A stretch of 12,870 nt of DNA from an uncultured Bacteroidales bacterium (GTDB taxonomy: Bacteria > Bacteroidota > Bacteroidia > Bacteroidales > Muribaculaceae), in contig CAMWUH010000028.1 of the NCBI GenBank assembly GCA_947177325.1, positions 1 through 12,870 of the forward strand. The letters are read 5' to 3'. Shown here piece by piece: positions 6,811 to 12,870 of the stretch. Every line of letters starts with the position of its first letter. Position 1 is the first letter of the stretch. The notes beneath the pieces are model-generated. The model was not told the origin of the DNA. It made no database searches and saw nothing but the letters and a program-made list of their open reading frames with translations. The position numbers and the translations under genes are program-made.

Positions 6811-6849
6811 CGCGTCAACCAATCTCATATCTCTTATTTCCTTGACGCG
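6811..6849 (+). repeat. 8-bp inverted repeat just after the TPR gene
   Basis: CGCGTCAA (6811-6818) and its exact reverse complement TTGACGCG (6842-6849) are separated by 23 bp, starting one base after the TPR stop codon. It could fold in the mRNA 3' end and aid termination or stability, but the loop is long and only a short TTTT follows. Confidence 0.4.
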
Positions 6850-6888
6850 CAAACTTTTCCCGCATCCAATCTTCCACCTCATTTACAA

Positions 6889-6929
6889 AAAAAGATGGTG
6901 CACCGCTTGAAGCGACACACCACCTTTTT
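6889..6929. terminator. Bidirectional intrinsic terminator between TPR and winged-helix genes
   Basis: A 12-bp stem joins AAAAAGATGGTG (6889-6900) to CACCACCTTTTT (6918-6929) with one non-Watson-Crick position, which is a G-U pair in the minus-strand RNA and an A-C mismatch in the plus-strand RNA. The 17-nt loop contains a further CGC/GCG pairing. Each strand has a T-run directly after the stem, so it can end both converging transcripts. It works best for the leftward one. Confidence 0.75.
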
Positions 6930-7007
6930 CCTATTTCTTTTGACCTCGTTGGATTTTCATCAAAATCTGACTAACTCGGTCAATAAAGTTCCTTTATCAG
7001 AAAAAGA

Positions 7008-7226
7008 TTATTTGTCTTGAACAAGAGAAACAATAAATTCTTTTTCATCAGCAGGGTCAACATTGATGTTGACTTTGTCTTCGCGGGCAAGCCAGCCAAG
7101 AGCTGCAAACACTTCTTTGTCTTTGAGTTTGGTTGCTTTTTTGAGTTGTTTGATGCCCATTGCATCGGCTTCATTCAAAGCGTTCCAAATTAAGCCGGCG
7201 TTAGCACCGATAATTTCTACATTCAT
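7008..7226 (-). CDS. Small winged helix-turn-helix protein (DUF2582-type)
   Basis: A 72-residue protein that reads as a single winged-helix domain: helix 1 (AGLIWNALNEAD), a helix-turn-helix pair (GIKQLKKATKLKDKEVFAALGWLAREDKV, about residues 24-52) and a beta wing (VNINVDPADEKEFIVSLV). The GxxxLKKxTxLxxKEVxxALGWLAREDK pattern matches the DUF2582/PF10771 family of small Bacteroidota proteins as I recall it. Such domains usually bind DNA, but no target is known to me and this one lacks any sensor domain. The start ATG 7226 is preceded by an A-rich leader without Shine-Dalgarno sequence. It is monocistronic with its own promoter at 7310-7341 and ends before the bidirectional terminator. Family call fairly sure, function open. 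Confidence 0.85.
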   Translation of the reverse strand: MNVEIIGANAGLIWNALNEADAMGIKQLKKATKLKDKEVFAALGWLAREDKVNINVDPADEKEFIVSLVQDK

Positions 7227-7258
7227 TTTTAGTTAGTTTTAGGGGGTTTAACTATAAT

Positions 7259-7273
7259 AATATTTGAAATATT
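7259..7273. repeat. 15-bp inverted repeat in the winged-helix gene leader
   Basis: AATATTT-G-AAATATT is a perfect inverted repeat about 33-47 bp upstream of the winged-helix start codon and downstream of its predicted transcription start. Its symmetry and position would suit an autoregulatory operator, but the region is very AT-rich, so chance is possible. Confidence 0.4.
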
Positions 7274-7309
7274 AACCTTTTTGAATATCCCTTTGATTAA
7301 AAATTTTGA

Positions 7310-7341
7310 CAAAATTAATGTTTTTTTACTTAATATGCAAA
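7310..7341 (-). promoter_or_regulatory. Promoter of the winged-helix gene
   Basis: On the minus strand TTTG (7341-7338), a 20-bp spacer and TAATTTTG (7317-7310) match the Bacteroidota consensus exactly. The start would be near 7303, with a leader of about 76 nt that contains the AATATTT/AAATATT inverted repeat. Confidence 0.72.
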
Positions 7342-7412
7342 TTTTAACACATAATTGGCCCGATTATCGACATTTCCACTCTCTTTTTACTCCTGTTTTC
7401 ATCAAATTTAGC

Positions 7413-7420
7413 TATCTTAG
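7413..7420 (+). promoter_or_regulatory. Possible -7 box of rsgA
   Basis: TATCTTAG followed by CG differs from TAnnTTTG at one position and resembles the two TAACTTCGCG boxes at 1104 and 5955. No good -33 box lies 19-21 bp upstream. A start near 7427 would leave about 49 nt of leader. Confidence 0.4.
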
Positions 7421-7475
7421 CGTTATATTAAGGAGCCAACTATAGTAAAAAACAATATTAACACACTAATATATA

Positions 7476-8423
7476 ATGAAAGCCCTCGTCACTAAAAACA
7501 CCGGTAGCTGGTATGTCGTTACTACACTTAACGACTCCCCTCGCGAAATAAACTGCAAAATCAAAGGTAACTTCCGCCTTAAAGGCATTCGCACCACTAA
7601 TCCGGTGGCAGTAGGTGATATTGTTGAAATCTCCCCGGTTGCGGCCGACAACACCGCGTTTATCACTGCTATCGACCCGCGCAAGAACTATATAATCCGC
7701 CGAGCATCCAACTTGTCGAAGGAAGCCCACATCCTTGCGTCTAACATCGATCAGGCACTTCTCATCGCCACTCTTGCACATCCCGTAACATCCACAACTT
7801 TTATCGACCGCTTTTTGGCCACTGCCGAAGCTTATCGCATTCCCGCCGTTTTAGTCATAAACAAAATTGACCTCCTGCACGCCGACGACCGTGAGCTGCT
7901 TGATGCGGTTGACTATCTGTATAGGTCAATCGGCTACAAAGTCATTAATGTTTCAGCCTCCGATGGCACAGGATTTGACGAGCTCCGCGAGGTGCTCGAC
8001 GGCAAAATCACTCTCCTATCCGGTAATTCCGGCGTAGGAAAATCCACTATAATCAACCGCCTCATCCCAGGGCTTGACTTAAAAACATCTAATATTTCTG
8101 ATGTCCACGACACAGGTATGCACACAACCACATTTTCCGAAATGTTCTCTCTCCCTGCTCCACTTTCCGGCTCAATCATCGACACCCCGGGAGTGCGTGG
8201 GTTTGGTACCATTGAGATGGACCGATACGAAGTGGCTCACTTCTTCCCTGAAATATTTAAAATAAGCGAAGAATGTCGCTTCGGCAATTGCACCCACACC
8301 CATGAGCCCGGTTGCGCCGTTCTCGCCGCCTTAGACAACCGAGAAATAGCCCAATCACGCTATCAATCTTATCTGAGCATTCTCGAGGATACTGACCCCG
8401 ATAAATACCGCAAAGCATTCTAA
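7476..8423 (+). CDS. rsgA: Ribosome small-subunit-dependent GTPase A (RsgA/YjeQ)
   Basis: RsgA binds late 30S ribosomal precursors and uses GTP hydrolysis to check and release maturation factors near the decoding centre. The 315-residue protein has the full family layout: an N-terminal OB-fold (about 1-70), a circularly permuted GTPase domain in which G4 (NKID, 129-132) precedes G1/Walker A (GNSGVGKS, 183-190), G2 (MHTTTF, 215-220) and G3 (DTPGVRGFG, 236-244), and a C-terminal zinc finger CX4CXHX5C with Cys267, Cys272, His274 and Cys280. All key residues are present. An AGGAG at 7431-7435 is about 40 bp before the ATG, too far to act as a Shine-Dalgarno site. The gene is monocistronic and followed by a strong hairpin terminator ten bases after its stop. 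Confidence 0.97.
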   Translation: MKALVTKNTGSWYVVTTLNDSPREINCKIKGNFRLKGIRTTNPVAVGDIVEISPVAADNTAFITAIDPRKNYIIRRASNLSKEAHILASNIDQALLIATLAHPVTSTTFIDRFLATAEAYRIPAVLVINKIDLLHADDRELLDAVDYLYRSIGYKVINVSASDGTGFDELREVLDGKITLLSGNSGVGKSTIINRLIPGLDLKTSNISDVHDTGMHTTTFSEMFSLPAPLSGSIIDTPGVRGFGTIEMDRYEVAHFFPEIFKISEECRFGNCTHTHEPGCAVLAALDNREIAQSRYQSYLSILEDTDPDKYRKAF

Positions 8424-8432
8424 ACATTAAAA

Positions 8433-8468
8433 GAATGGCTCACCACAATCGGCGAGCCATTCCTTTTT
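8433..8468 (+). terminator. Intrinsic terminator of rsgA
   Basis: GAATGGCTC (8433-8441) pairs perfectly with GAGCCATTC (8454-8462), and an inner CC/GG pairing follows after one mismatch. A TTTTT run (8464-8468) follows the stem. On the other strand only a short TTCTTTTA follows, so it may also act weakly for the secreted-protein gene ending at 8495. Confidence 0.85.
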
Positions 8469-8494
8469 ATGATTTATTCGAGAGTATGCTCTGA

Positions 8495-9817
8495 TTAGCG
8501 AACAACTTCTTTAGATACTTTATCGCCACGACGAACGATGTAGAGACCGTTAGCAGGCTCATTTACACGAACACCTTGCAGATTGAAGTATTCAGCAGCA
8601 GCGTTGTCGGGATCAACTGCAACACTTTCAACACCTACGAGTTCAATAAGCTGAGTGTTTTTAACACCTGTAAAACTGAAGTATACCTCCAAAGTTCCCT
8701 TTACAATAACTGTTTTGCCTACATTGTCGGGGTTGTCAACAATATTCAAGTCGTCTCGAACTGCTGCAGGAAGAGCTACCGGAATGCGTGCACCATCTTC
8801 ACCCTCTAAAACCATATTTGTTTTTACATTTTTTTCTTCATCAGTAAATGTCAGACCACTTGAGTTACTGCCTGCTGCAGTTTGGCCATAAATAGTACCT
8901 TTAACGCAGAAAGGACCTACATTAAGGTTTTTCATTGCTATTACGTCAGCAGGAGTCAGAGGAGAAGCCTCAGTTCCTTCGGCAGCCGCAACGAATGCCT
9001 CGAGCGCTACTTCATATTTCAAATCATCGTATGAAAGTGTAAGTTTGGCTGAAGTCTTGCCTGCTACATTTCCGGTAAATGTAACTTCAATATCTTTACC
9101 ACCGCTTACGGGAGTGAATGTAGAGGGGGTAACAACGAAATCCTCATTATCAACTGAAATTGCAATTTCATCAGTGATATTTTCAGCAAGCGCTTTAAAT
9201 TTCATTGTTTGCTCTCCACCTTTTGCTACTGAGAAATTAATAGCATCTACGTCAGCTGCAATTGAAGCTTCAGATGTTTGTTCTACGTAAGTGAACGAAA
9301 CGAATTGTTGATTCGTATTGTTAGAGCTACTGCCGGTATCGTATGATAAAATTTTATATTTTGTACCGGCAGCACGATATTGCTGAGGAATAGAAACTTT
9401 AAACTCAGCATATTGTGAATTAACTTTAAAATTTTGCACTATTACATTTGTGCCGGCATAGATTGTGACCATATTATTGGCTCCTGTTGAGCAACCTGCG
9501 GTATTGAGGATGAGTTCTTGGCAATCGAAACCGAGTGAAAACGAAACATAAGAACCAAGGGTTTCTTTGTTGCGCATCATCAGATAATCGGCAGCCCCGC
9601 CATACCCTGCTTGCACGTTACAGCCATAGAGTTCATATTTAATACCTGTGTCAGGCGAAGTGTAGTAGCTACCGGGTTCTTGGGGGCGAGTTGCTGCACT
9701 TGTCGGCCAACCGGCTTCGCCAAAGGTGGTCTGATTGAATACTTCGGTTACATTCTCGGCATAAGCCATAGCTCCAAAGCTCAATACAGCCGCCAATGAA
9801 AGTAATAATTTTTTCAT
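8495..9817 (-). CDS. Secreted multidomain protein with Ig-like, OB-like (DUF6359-type) and Por-type C-terminal regions
   Basis: A 440-residue exported protein. Residues 1-20 are a signal peptide (KKLLLSLAAVLSFGAMAYA, cut before Glu21). Residues 21-180 form a beta-rich, Asn/Ser/Thr/Tyr-rich region I cannot name. About 183-275 looks Ig-like (AINFSVAKGGEQTMKFKALA). About 284-395 matches the OB-like DUF6359 style: SPLTPADVIAM, VKGTIYG, then IPVALPAAVRDDLNIVDNP and GKTVIVKGTLEVYFS. The tail 410-440 (YFNLQGVRV, NGLYIVRRGDKVSKEVV) resembles type A sorting tails recognised by the type IX (Por) secretion system, so cell-surface attachment or release is inferred. No catalytic motif is visible. Similar tails also occur in Bacteroidales whose T9SS status is doubtful, so the export route is uncertain. 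It has its own promoter (9933-9962) and a leader of about 108 nt. Confidence 0.85.
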   Translation of the reverse strand: MKKLLLSLAAVLSFGAMAYAENVTEVFNQTTFGEAGWPTSAATRPQEPGSYYTSPDTGIKYELYGCNVQAGYGGAADYLMMRNKETLGSYVSFSLGFDCQELILNTAGCSTGANNMVTIYAGTNVIVQNFKVNSQYAEFKVSIPQQYRAAGTKYKILSYDTGSSSNNTNQQFVSFTYVEQTSEASIAADVDAINFSVAKGGEQTMKFKALAENITDEIAISVDNEDFVVTPSTFTPVSGGKDIEVTFTGNVAGKTSAKLTLSYDDLKYEVALEAFVAAAEGTEASPLTPADVIAMKNLNVGPFCVKGTIYGQTAAGSNSSGLTFTDEEKNVKTNMVLEGEDGARIPVALPAAVRDDLNIVDNPDNVGKTVIVKGTLEVYFSFTGVKNTQLIELVGVESVAVDPDNAAAEYFNLQGVRVNEPANGLYIVRRGDKVSKEVVR

Positions 9818-9932
9818 GCGATTAGTAATGTTTGGGATTAATGTTAGAATTTGTTTATGTAATTTGTGTTGATTTTGCTAAGATGAATTGCCATTGGCTA
9901 TTGCCTGATACCAACCTATGGTAAGTTAGCCA

Positions 9933-9962
9933 CAAATTTAGTAATTTTTTAGGAAATACAAA
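9933..9962 (-). promoter_or_regulatory. Promoter of the secreted-protein gene
   Basis: On the minus strand TTTG (9962-9959), an 18-bp spacer and TAAATTTG (9940-9933) match both consensus boxes, with a spacer one base short of the usual range. The start would be near 9926. The -33 box lies within the T-run of the hairpin that follows alaS. Confidence 0.65.
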
Positions 9963-10010
9963 AAACTTTTGCATAATCTTTTCTAAAAATCGAAAAAATC
10001 ATGCAAAAGT
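9960..10010 (-). terminator. Hairpin and T-run after alaS
   Basis: Read leftward, ACTTTTGCAT (10010-10001) is the perfect reverse complement of ATGCAAAAGT (9974-9965). Inner pairing (TTTTC/GAAAA and flanking AT) extends the stem with two mismatches. The stem runs into six T residues (9965-9960). It sits 37 bp after the alaS stop codon, so it is most simply the alaS terminator. The stem is AT-rich, so strength is uncertain. Confidence 0.65.
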
Positions 10011-10046
10011 CTTAGCTTTTCGCCTATTAATCAGCGTTGTATCAAT

Positions 10047-12665
10047 TTATTTAATTGCTTCACGCAAAAGGTTGAGAGCTTGTGAAATACCATCGGCATC
10101 TTTACCGCCTGCCTGAGCAAATCCGGGCTGACCTCCGCCTCCGCCTTTGATTGCTTTAGCGGCATTTCTGACTATTGACGACGCATTTAAGCCGCCGGCA
10201 ACCAAATCATCGGTCAGCATCACGGTCAACAACGGTTTGCCCGAGGGGTCAACTGTGGCAGCAATGAACGCTGTATGCTCTGCTGATTGACGACGAACGG
10301 CGAAAGCTACGTTCTTTACAACATCGGCCAAGCGAACGCCCGACATTTCCACAACCTTGACGCCATTTTCCACCTTTGCACTTTCAAGCAATTGTTTTGA
10401 GAGATTGTTAACGCGCTCGTTGAAGTAATCCTCTACCTGGTGGCGAAGATCGGCATTCTCGTCTATTGACCTGCGAATGGCAGAAAGAACATCGGGCACG
10501 TTATTAAACATCGCGGCAATTGCCTGCAAGTTATTTTCCAAGTCATTAACATAGGCTTCCGCGCGCGCTCCTGTAACGGCCTCAATGCGGCGAATACCGG
10601 CTGCCGTACTGCTCTCGGCAATAATCTTAATCATTCCGATATTGCCGGTGTTATCTACGTGTGTTCCACCACACAGTTCTACGGAGTCGCCATATTTGAT
10701 AACCCTTACCTCATCGCCATATTTTTCACCGAACAATGCCATCGCTCCCATCTCCATTGCTTTGGCGATAGGTACGTTACGATGTTCATCCCGGGCAATT
10801 GCCTGACGCACCTTTCTATTTGCCAGTTTTTCAACTTTGGAAATCTCTTCCGGTGTCAACTTCTGAAAATGAGAGAAGTCAAAGCGCAACGAATCAGGCG
10901 ATACGAATGAACCTTTTTGCTCTACGTGAGTTCCGAGCACTTCGCGAAGCGATTCATGAAGCAAGTGAGTGGCTGTGTGATTAGCCGAAATAGCATTGCG
11001 GGCCTCTGTGTCTATCGACGCCACAAATTCTGTCGCCGGATTCTCCGGGAGTTGTTTTGTCAGATGCACTCCAATTCCGTTTTCGCGCTTGGTATCAAAT
11101 ATTTCAATCACTTCATTAGCCGATGTCAGGGTGCCTCGGTCTCCTACCTGACCACCCATTTCAGCATAAAATGGAGTCTTGTCAAGGATTATTTGATAAA
11201 ATTCTTGATTTTTCTGCTTGAGTTTGCGATAGCGAAGTATGCGGGCAGGGGTAGTGAATGTGTCGTAGCCAACAAACTCTTGTTCTCCATCGTTAACCGT
11301 TACCCAGTCACCGGTTTCAACGGCTGCCGCGTTGCGGGCACGCTGTTTCTGGGCATTCATTTCCACATCAAACTCGGCCTTGTTGAGTGTCATACCGTTC
11401 TCTTTAAGTATAAGCTCGGTCAAGTCGAGCGGGAAACCATAAGTATCGTAAAGCACGAAAGCCTCCTTGCCCGAAATCTCGGTTTTGCCATCCTTACGCG
11501 CAACTTCAATCGCAGAGTCGAGCATACGGATACCATTTTCAAGCGTGCGCAGGAATGAGTCTTCCTCCTCTTTTATCACCTTCATAATCAGCTCGCGCTG
11601 CTTTTGAATTTCAGGATAAGCCTCTCCCATTGATTCTATCAATGTGTCAACCAGGCGATACATGAACGGTTGCTTTTGATTGAGGAATGTGTAGGCATAT
11701 CGAACTGCACGACGCAATATGCGACGAATCACATAGCCCGCCTTCGCATTCGAAGGCAGCTGAGAGTCAGCGATTGAGAATGCAATTGTGCGCACGTGGT
11801 CAGCTATCACGCGCATTGCCACATCAACCTTGCTGTCTACGCCATATTTCAAGCCCGACAGCTCGGCAATTTTATTAATGAGCGGAGTGAAAACGTCAGT
11901 ATCATAGTTAGAGGTTTTTCCTTGAAGCGCCATGCACAAACGCTCGAATCCCATACCGGTGTCAATAACCTTGGCCGGGAGCGGCTCAAGCGAGCCGTCG
12001 GCTTTGCGGTTAAACTGCATGAACACCAGATTCCAGATTTCAATAACCTGGGGATGATCGTGGTTGACAAGCTCGCGCCCGTCAATAGCGGCACGCTCCT
12101 CATCGCTTCGGAGGTCGATATGAATTTCCGAACAAGGACCGCATGGACCTGTATCGCCCATTTCCCAGAAGTTGTCGTGCTTGTTACCGTTAATTATATG
12201 GTCAGCCGGAAGGTGTTTCTCCCAAATAGCGGCCGCCTCATTATCGCGGTCAAGCCCCTCTTCCGTCGAGCCTTCAAACACTGTGGCATACAAGCGTTTC
12301 GGGTCGAGCTTCAGCACATCAACGAGGTATTCCCACGCCCAGTCAATGGCTTCTTGCTTGAAATAGTCGCCAAACGACCAGTTACCCAACATCTCAAACA
12401 TTGTGTGGTGGTAGGTATCCATTCCAACCTCTTCAAGGTCGTTGTGTTTACCACTGACACGCAAACACTTTTGAGAATCGGCTACGCGCTTATATTTGGC
12501 CGCTTTGTTGCCGAGAATGATATCCTTGAACTGATTCATACCCGCGTTGGTAAACATCAGCGTGGGGTCATCCTTAATTACCATTGGAGCAGAAGGCACG
12601 ATATGATGCTCTTTGCTGCGGAAAAAGTCTTTAAACGACTCGCGAATTTGCTTGGCTGTTAACAT
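10047..12665 (-). CDS. alaS: Alanyl-tRNA synthetase
   Basis: AlaRS charges tRNA-Ala and clears mischarged Ser/Gly-tRNA-Ala. The protein is complete at 872 residues, a normal length. The class II aminoacylation core (about 1-440) shows FTNAGMNQFKDI (38-49), HHTMFEMLGNWSFGDYFK (86-103), GDTGPCGPCSEIHID (170-184) and the motif 3-like DTGMGFERL (235-243). The editing domain carries the zinc-binding HTATH (563-567) and CGGTH (665-669) motifs. The C-terminal C-Ala domain holds the glycine-rich loop GGGGGQPGFAQAGG (841-854). The DTGPCGPCSEI segment has the extra cysteines typical of bacterial enzymes. It is monocistronic, divergent from the M23-like gene through a 93-bp region with interleaved promoters, and followed by a hairpin. 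ATG 12665 begins with the standard family N-terminus (LTAKQIRESFKDFF). Confidence 0.98.
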   Translation of the reverse strand: MLTAKQIRESFKDFFRSKEHHIVPSAPMVIKDDPTLMFTNAGMNQFKDIILGNKAAKYKRVADSQKCLRVSGKHNDLEEVGMDTYHHTMFEMLGNWSFGDYFKQEAIDWAWEYLVDVLKLDPKRLYATVFEGSTEEGLDRDNEAAAIWEKHLPADHIINGNKHDNFWEMGDTGPCGPCSEIHIDLRSDEERAAIDGRELVNHDHPQVIEIWNLVFMQFNRKADGSLEPLPAKVIDTGMGFERLCMALQGKTSNYDTDVFTPLINKIAELSGLKYGVDSKVDVAMRVIADHVRTIAFSIADSQLPSNAKAGYVIRRILRRAVRYAYTFLNQKQPFMYRLVDTLIESMGEAYPEIQKQRELIMKVIKEEEDSFLRTLENGIRMLDSAIEVARKDGKTEISGKEAFVLYDTYGFPLDLTELILKENGMTLNKAEFDVEMNAQKQRARNAAAVETGDWVTVNDGEQEFVGYDTFTTPARILRYRKLKQKNQEFYQIILDKTPFYAEMGGQVGDRGTLTSANEVIEIFDTKRENGIGVHLTKQLPENPATEFVASIDTEARNAISANHTATHLLHESLREVLGTHVEQKGSFVSPDSLRFDFSHFQKLTPEEISKVEKLANRKVRQAIARDEHRNVPIAKAMEMGAMALFGEKYGDEVRVIKYGDSVELCGGTHVDNTGNIGMIKIIAESSTAAGIRRIEAVTGARAEAYVNDLENNLQAIAAMFNNVPDVLSAIRRSIDENADLRHQVEDYFNERVNNLSKQLLESAKVENGVKVVEMSGVRLADVVKNVAFAVRRQSAEHTAFIAATVDPSGKPLLTVMLTDDLVAGGLNASSIVRNAAKAIKGGGGGQPGFAQAGGKDADGISQALNLLREAIK

Positions 12666-12706
12666 TGATATATATCGATAATAATTTTTTTTGACAAATT
12701 TCTGTG

Positions 12707-12738
12707 CAAAATTACAGCTAATTTGTTATTTTTGCAAC
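12707..12738 (-). promoter_or_regulatory. Predicted alaS promoter
   Basis: On the minus strand GTTG (12738-12735), a 20-bp spacer and TAATTTTG (12714-12707) match the Bacteroidota consensus with one mismatch in the -33 box. The start would be near 12700, about 34 nt before the ATG. Its spacer contains the -7 box of the opposite gene. Confidence 0.6.
12727..12734 (+). promoter_or_regulatory. Predicted -7 box of the M23-like gene
   Basis: TATTTTTG fits TAnnTTTG exactly. A -33 match is weak (TGTG, 20 bp upstream). The start would be near 12741, about 18 nt before ATG 12759. The box lies inside the spacer of the divergent alaS promoter. Confidence 0.5.
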
Positions 12739-12758
12739 CACCACTTGCAAAAAAATCA

Positions 12759-12870
12759 ATGAGTCGCAAAGTCTTTTATCGATATAATCCCGTAACGGAA
12801 AGCTACGAACGAGTTTTCACCTCCCGCCATCAGCGCGTATGGATTGCCGTGCGTCACACTTTAGAGGGGG
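12759..12870 (+). CDS. Start of a probable M23-family peptidase gene (cut by window edge)
   Basis: Only 37 residues are in view, beginning MSRKVFYRYNPVTESYERVF and continuing with a basic, aromatic stretch (RQRVWIAVRHTLEG-like, with His24 in place of a second basic residue). This N-terminus matches, from memory, the start of Bacteroidota membrane-anchored M23 metallopeptidases (pattern YxYNPxTxxYERV), which lie divergent from alaS in Bacteroides-type genomes. Those proteins continue with one membrane helix and a periplasmic LytM/M23 domain that acts on peptidoglycan; none of that is inside the window. The frame is open to the edge and preceded by a plausible -7 box. Identification depends on a short segment plus context, so it is moderate. 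Confidence 0.68.
   Translation, partial: MSRKVFYRYNPVTESYERVFTSRHQRVWIAVRHTLEG

Noticed and set aside
6586..7020. Plus-strand open frame spanning the end of the TPR gene and the intergenic region
   Set aside because: Its first half is an alternative frame of the TPR gene, it runs through a hairpin terminator, and its sequence resembles no protein family.
7430..7435. AGGAG-type Shine-Dalgarno site for rsgA
   Set aside because: It is about 40 bp before the start codon with no nearer in-frame start, and such sites are little used in this phylum.
10917..11558. Open frame of 213 codons on the plus strand, antisense to alaS
   Set aside because: Also opposite conserved alaS sequence; composition rich in Phe, Arg, Cys and His is typical of antisense reading.
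11796..12662. Open frame of 288 codons on the plus strand, antisense to alaS
   Set aside because: It lies wholly opposite the conserved alaS coding region, has no promoter or recognisable domain, and is explained by codon bias of alaS.
1..12870. A new mobile, defence or biosynthetic system
   Set aside because: No transposase, integrase, phage, nuclease, toxin-antitoxin, CRISPR repeat or biosynthetic core gene is visible; composition is even and the genes are mostly core functions.

Overview
The window looks like ordinary chromosomal DNA from a Bacteroidota bacterium, most likely order Bacteroidales; a Muribaculaceae-like genome is my best guess, from protein style alone. Three things support this. 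The protein families are typical of the group: an HU-domain/SPOR fusion, a DUF2520 Rossmann protein, a DUF2582-type winged helix, and a secreted protein with a Por-type C-terminal tail. Shine-Dalgarno sites are essentially absent. At least seven intergenic regions carry the Bacteroidota promoter pattern (TTTG-like -33 box, about 19-20 bp spacer, TAnnTTTG-like -7 box). I found no rRNA, tRNA, CRISPR array, insertion sequence, phage or defence genes.

Left part (1-2316): the N-terminal half of mutL (mismatch repair) reads leftward and is cut by the window edge. It is divergent from a rightward gene for an uncharacterised ATP-grasp-like protein. That gene's 3' end overlaps the 3' end of maf by 31 bp.

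Centre left (2286-5890): a tight leftward five-gene cluster, very probably one operon from a clear promoter at 5859-5890. In order of transcription it encodes a membrane-anchored HU/SPOR protein, a nitroreductase, a DUF2520 dehydrogenase-like protein, KdsC-type phosphatase (Kdo synthesis for lipid A/LPS) and a Maf nucleotide pyrophosphatase. Two junctions overlap and the others are at most 27 bp, suggesting translational coupling.

Centre right (5932-8468): a rightward gene for an exported TPR protein with a canonical promoter; a leftward small winged-helix gene that meets it at a bidirectional hairpin terminator; then rightward rsgA (GTPase for 30S maturation) followed by a strong terminator.

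Right part (8495-12870): a leftward gene for a secreted multidomain protein (Ig-like region, OB-like region, Por-type tail), and upstream of it leftward alaS (alanyl-tRNA synthetase). A hairpin after alaS ends in a T-run that also forms the -33 box of the secreted-protein gene. alaS is divergent from the start of a rightward gene resembling Bacteroidota M23 peptidases, cut by the right edge; the two promoters interleave.

Most genes are housekeeping. The least understood are the ATP-grasp-like protein, the HU/SPOR protein, the winged-helix protein and the secreted protein. I see no convincing new multi-gene system. The longest gene-free stretches (7227-7475 and 9818-10046) are under 300 bp and hold promoters, an inverted repeat and a terminator.
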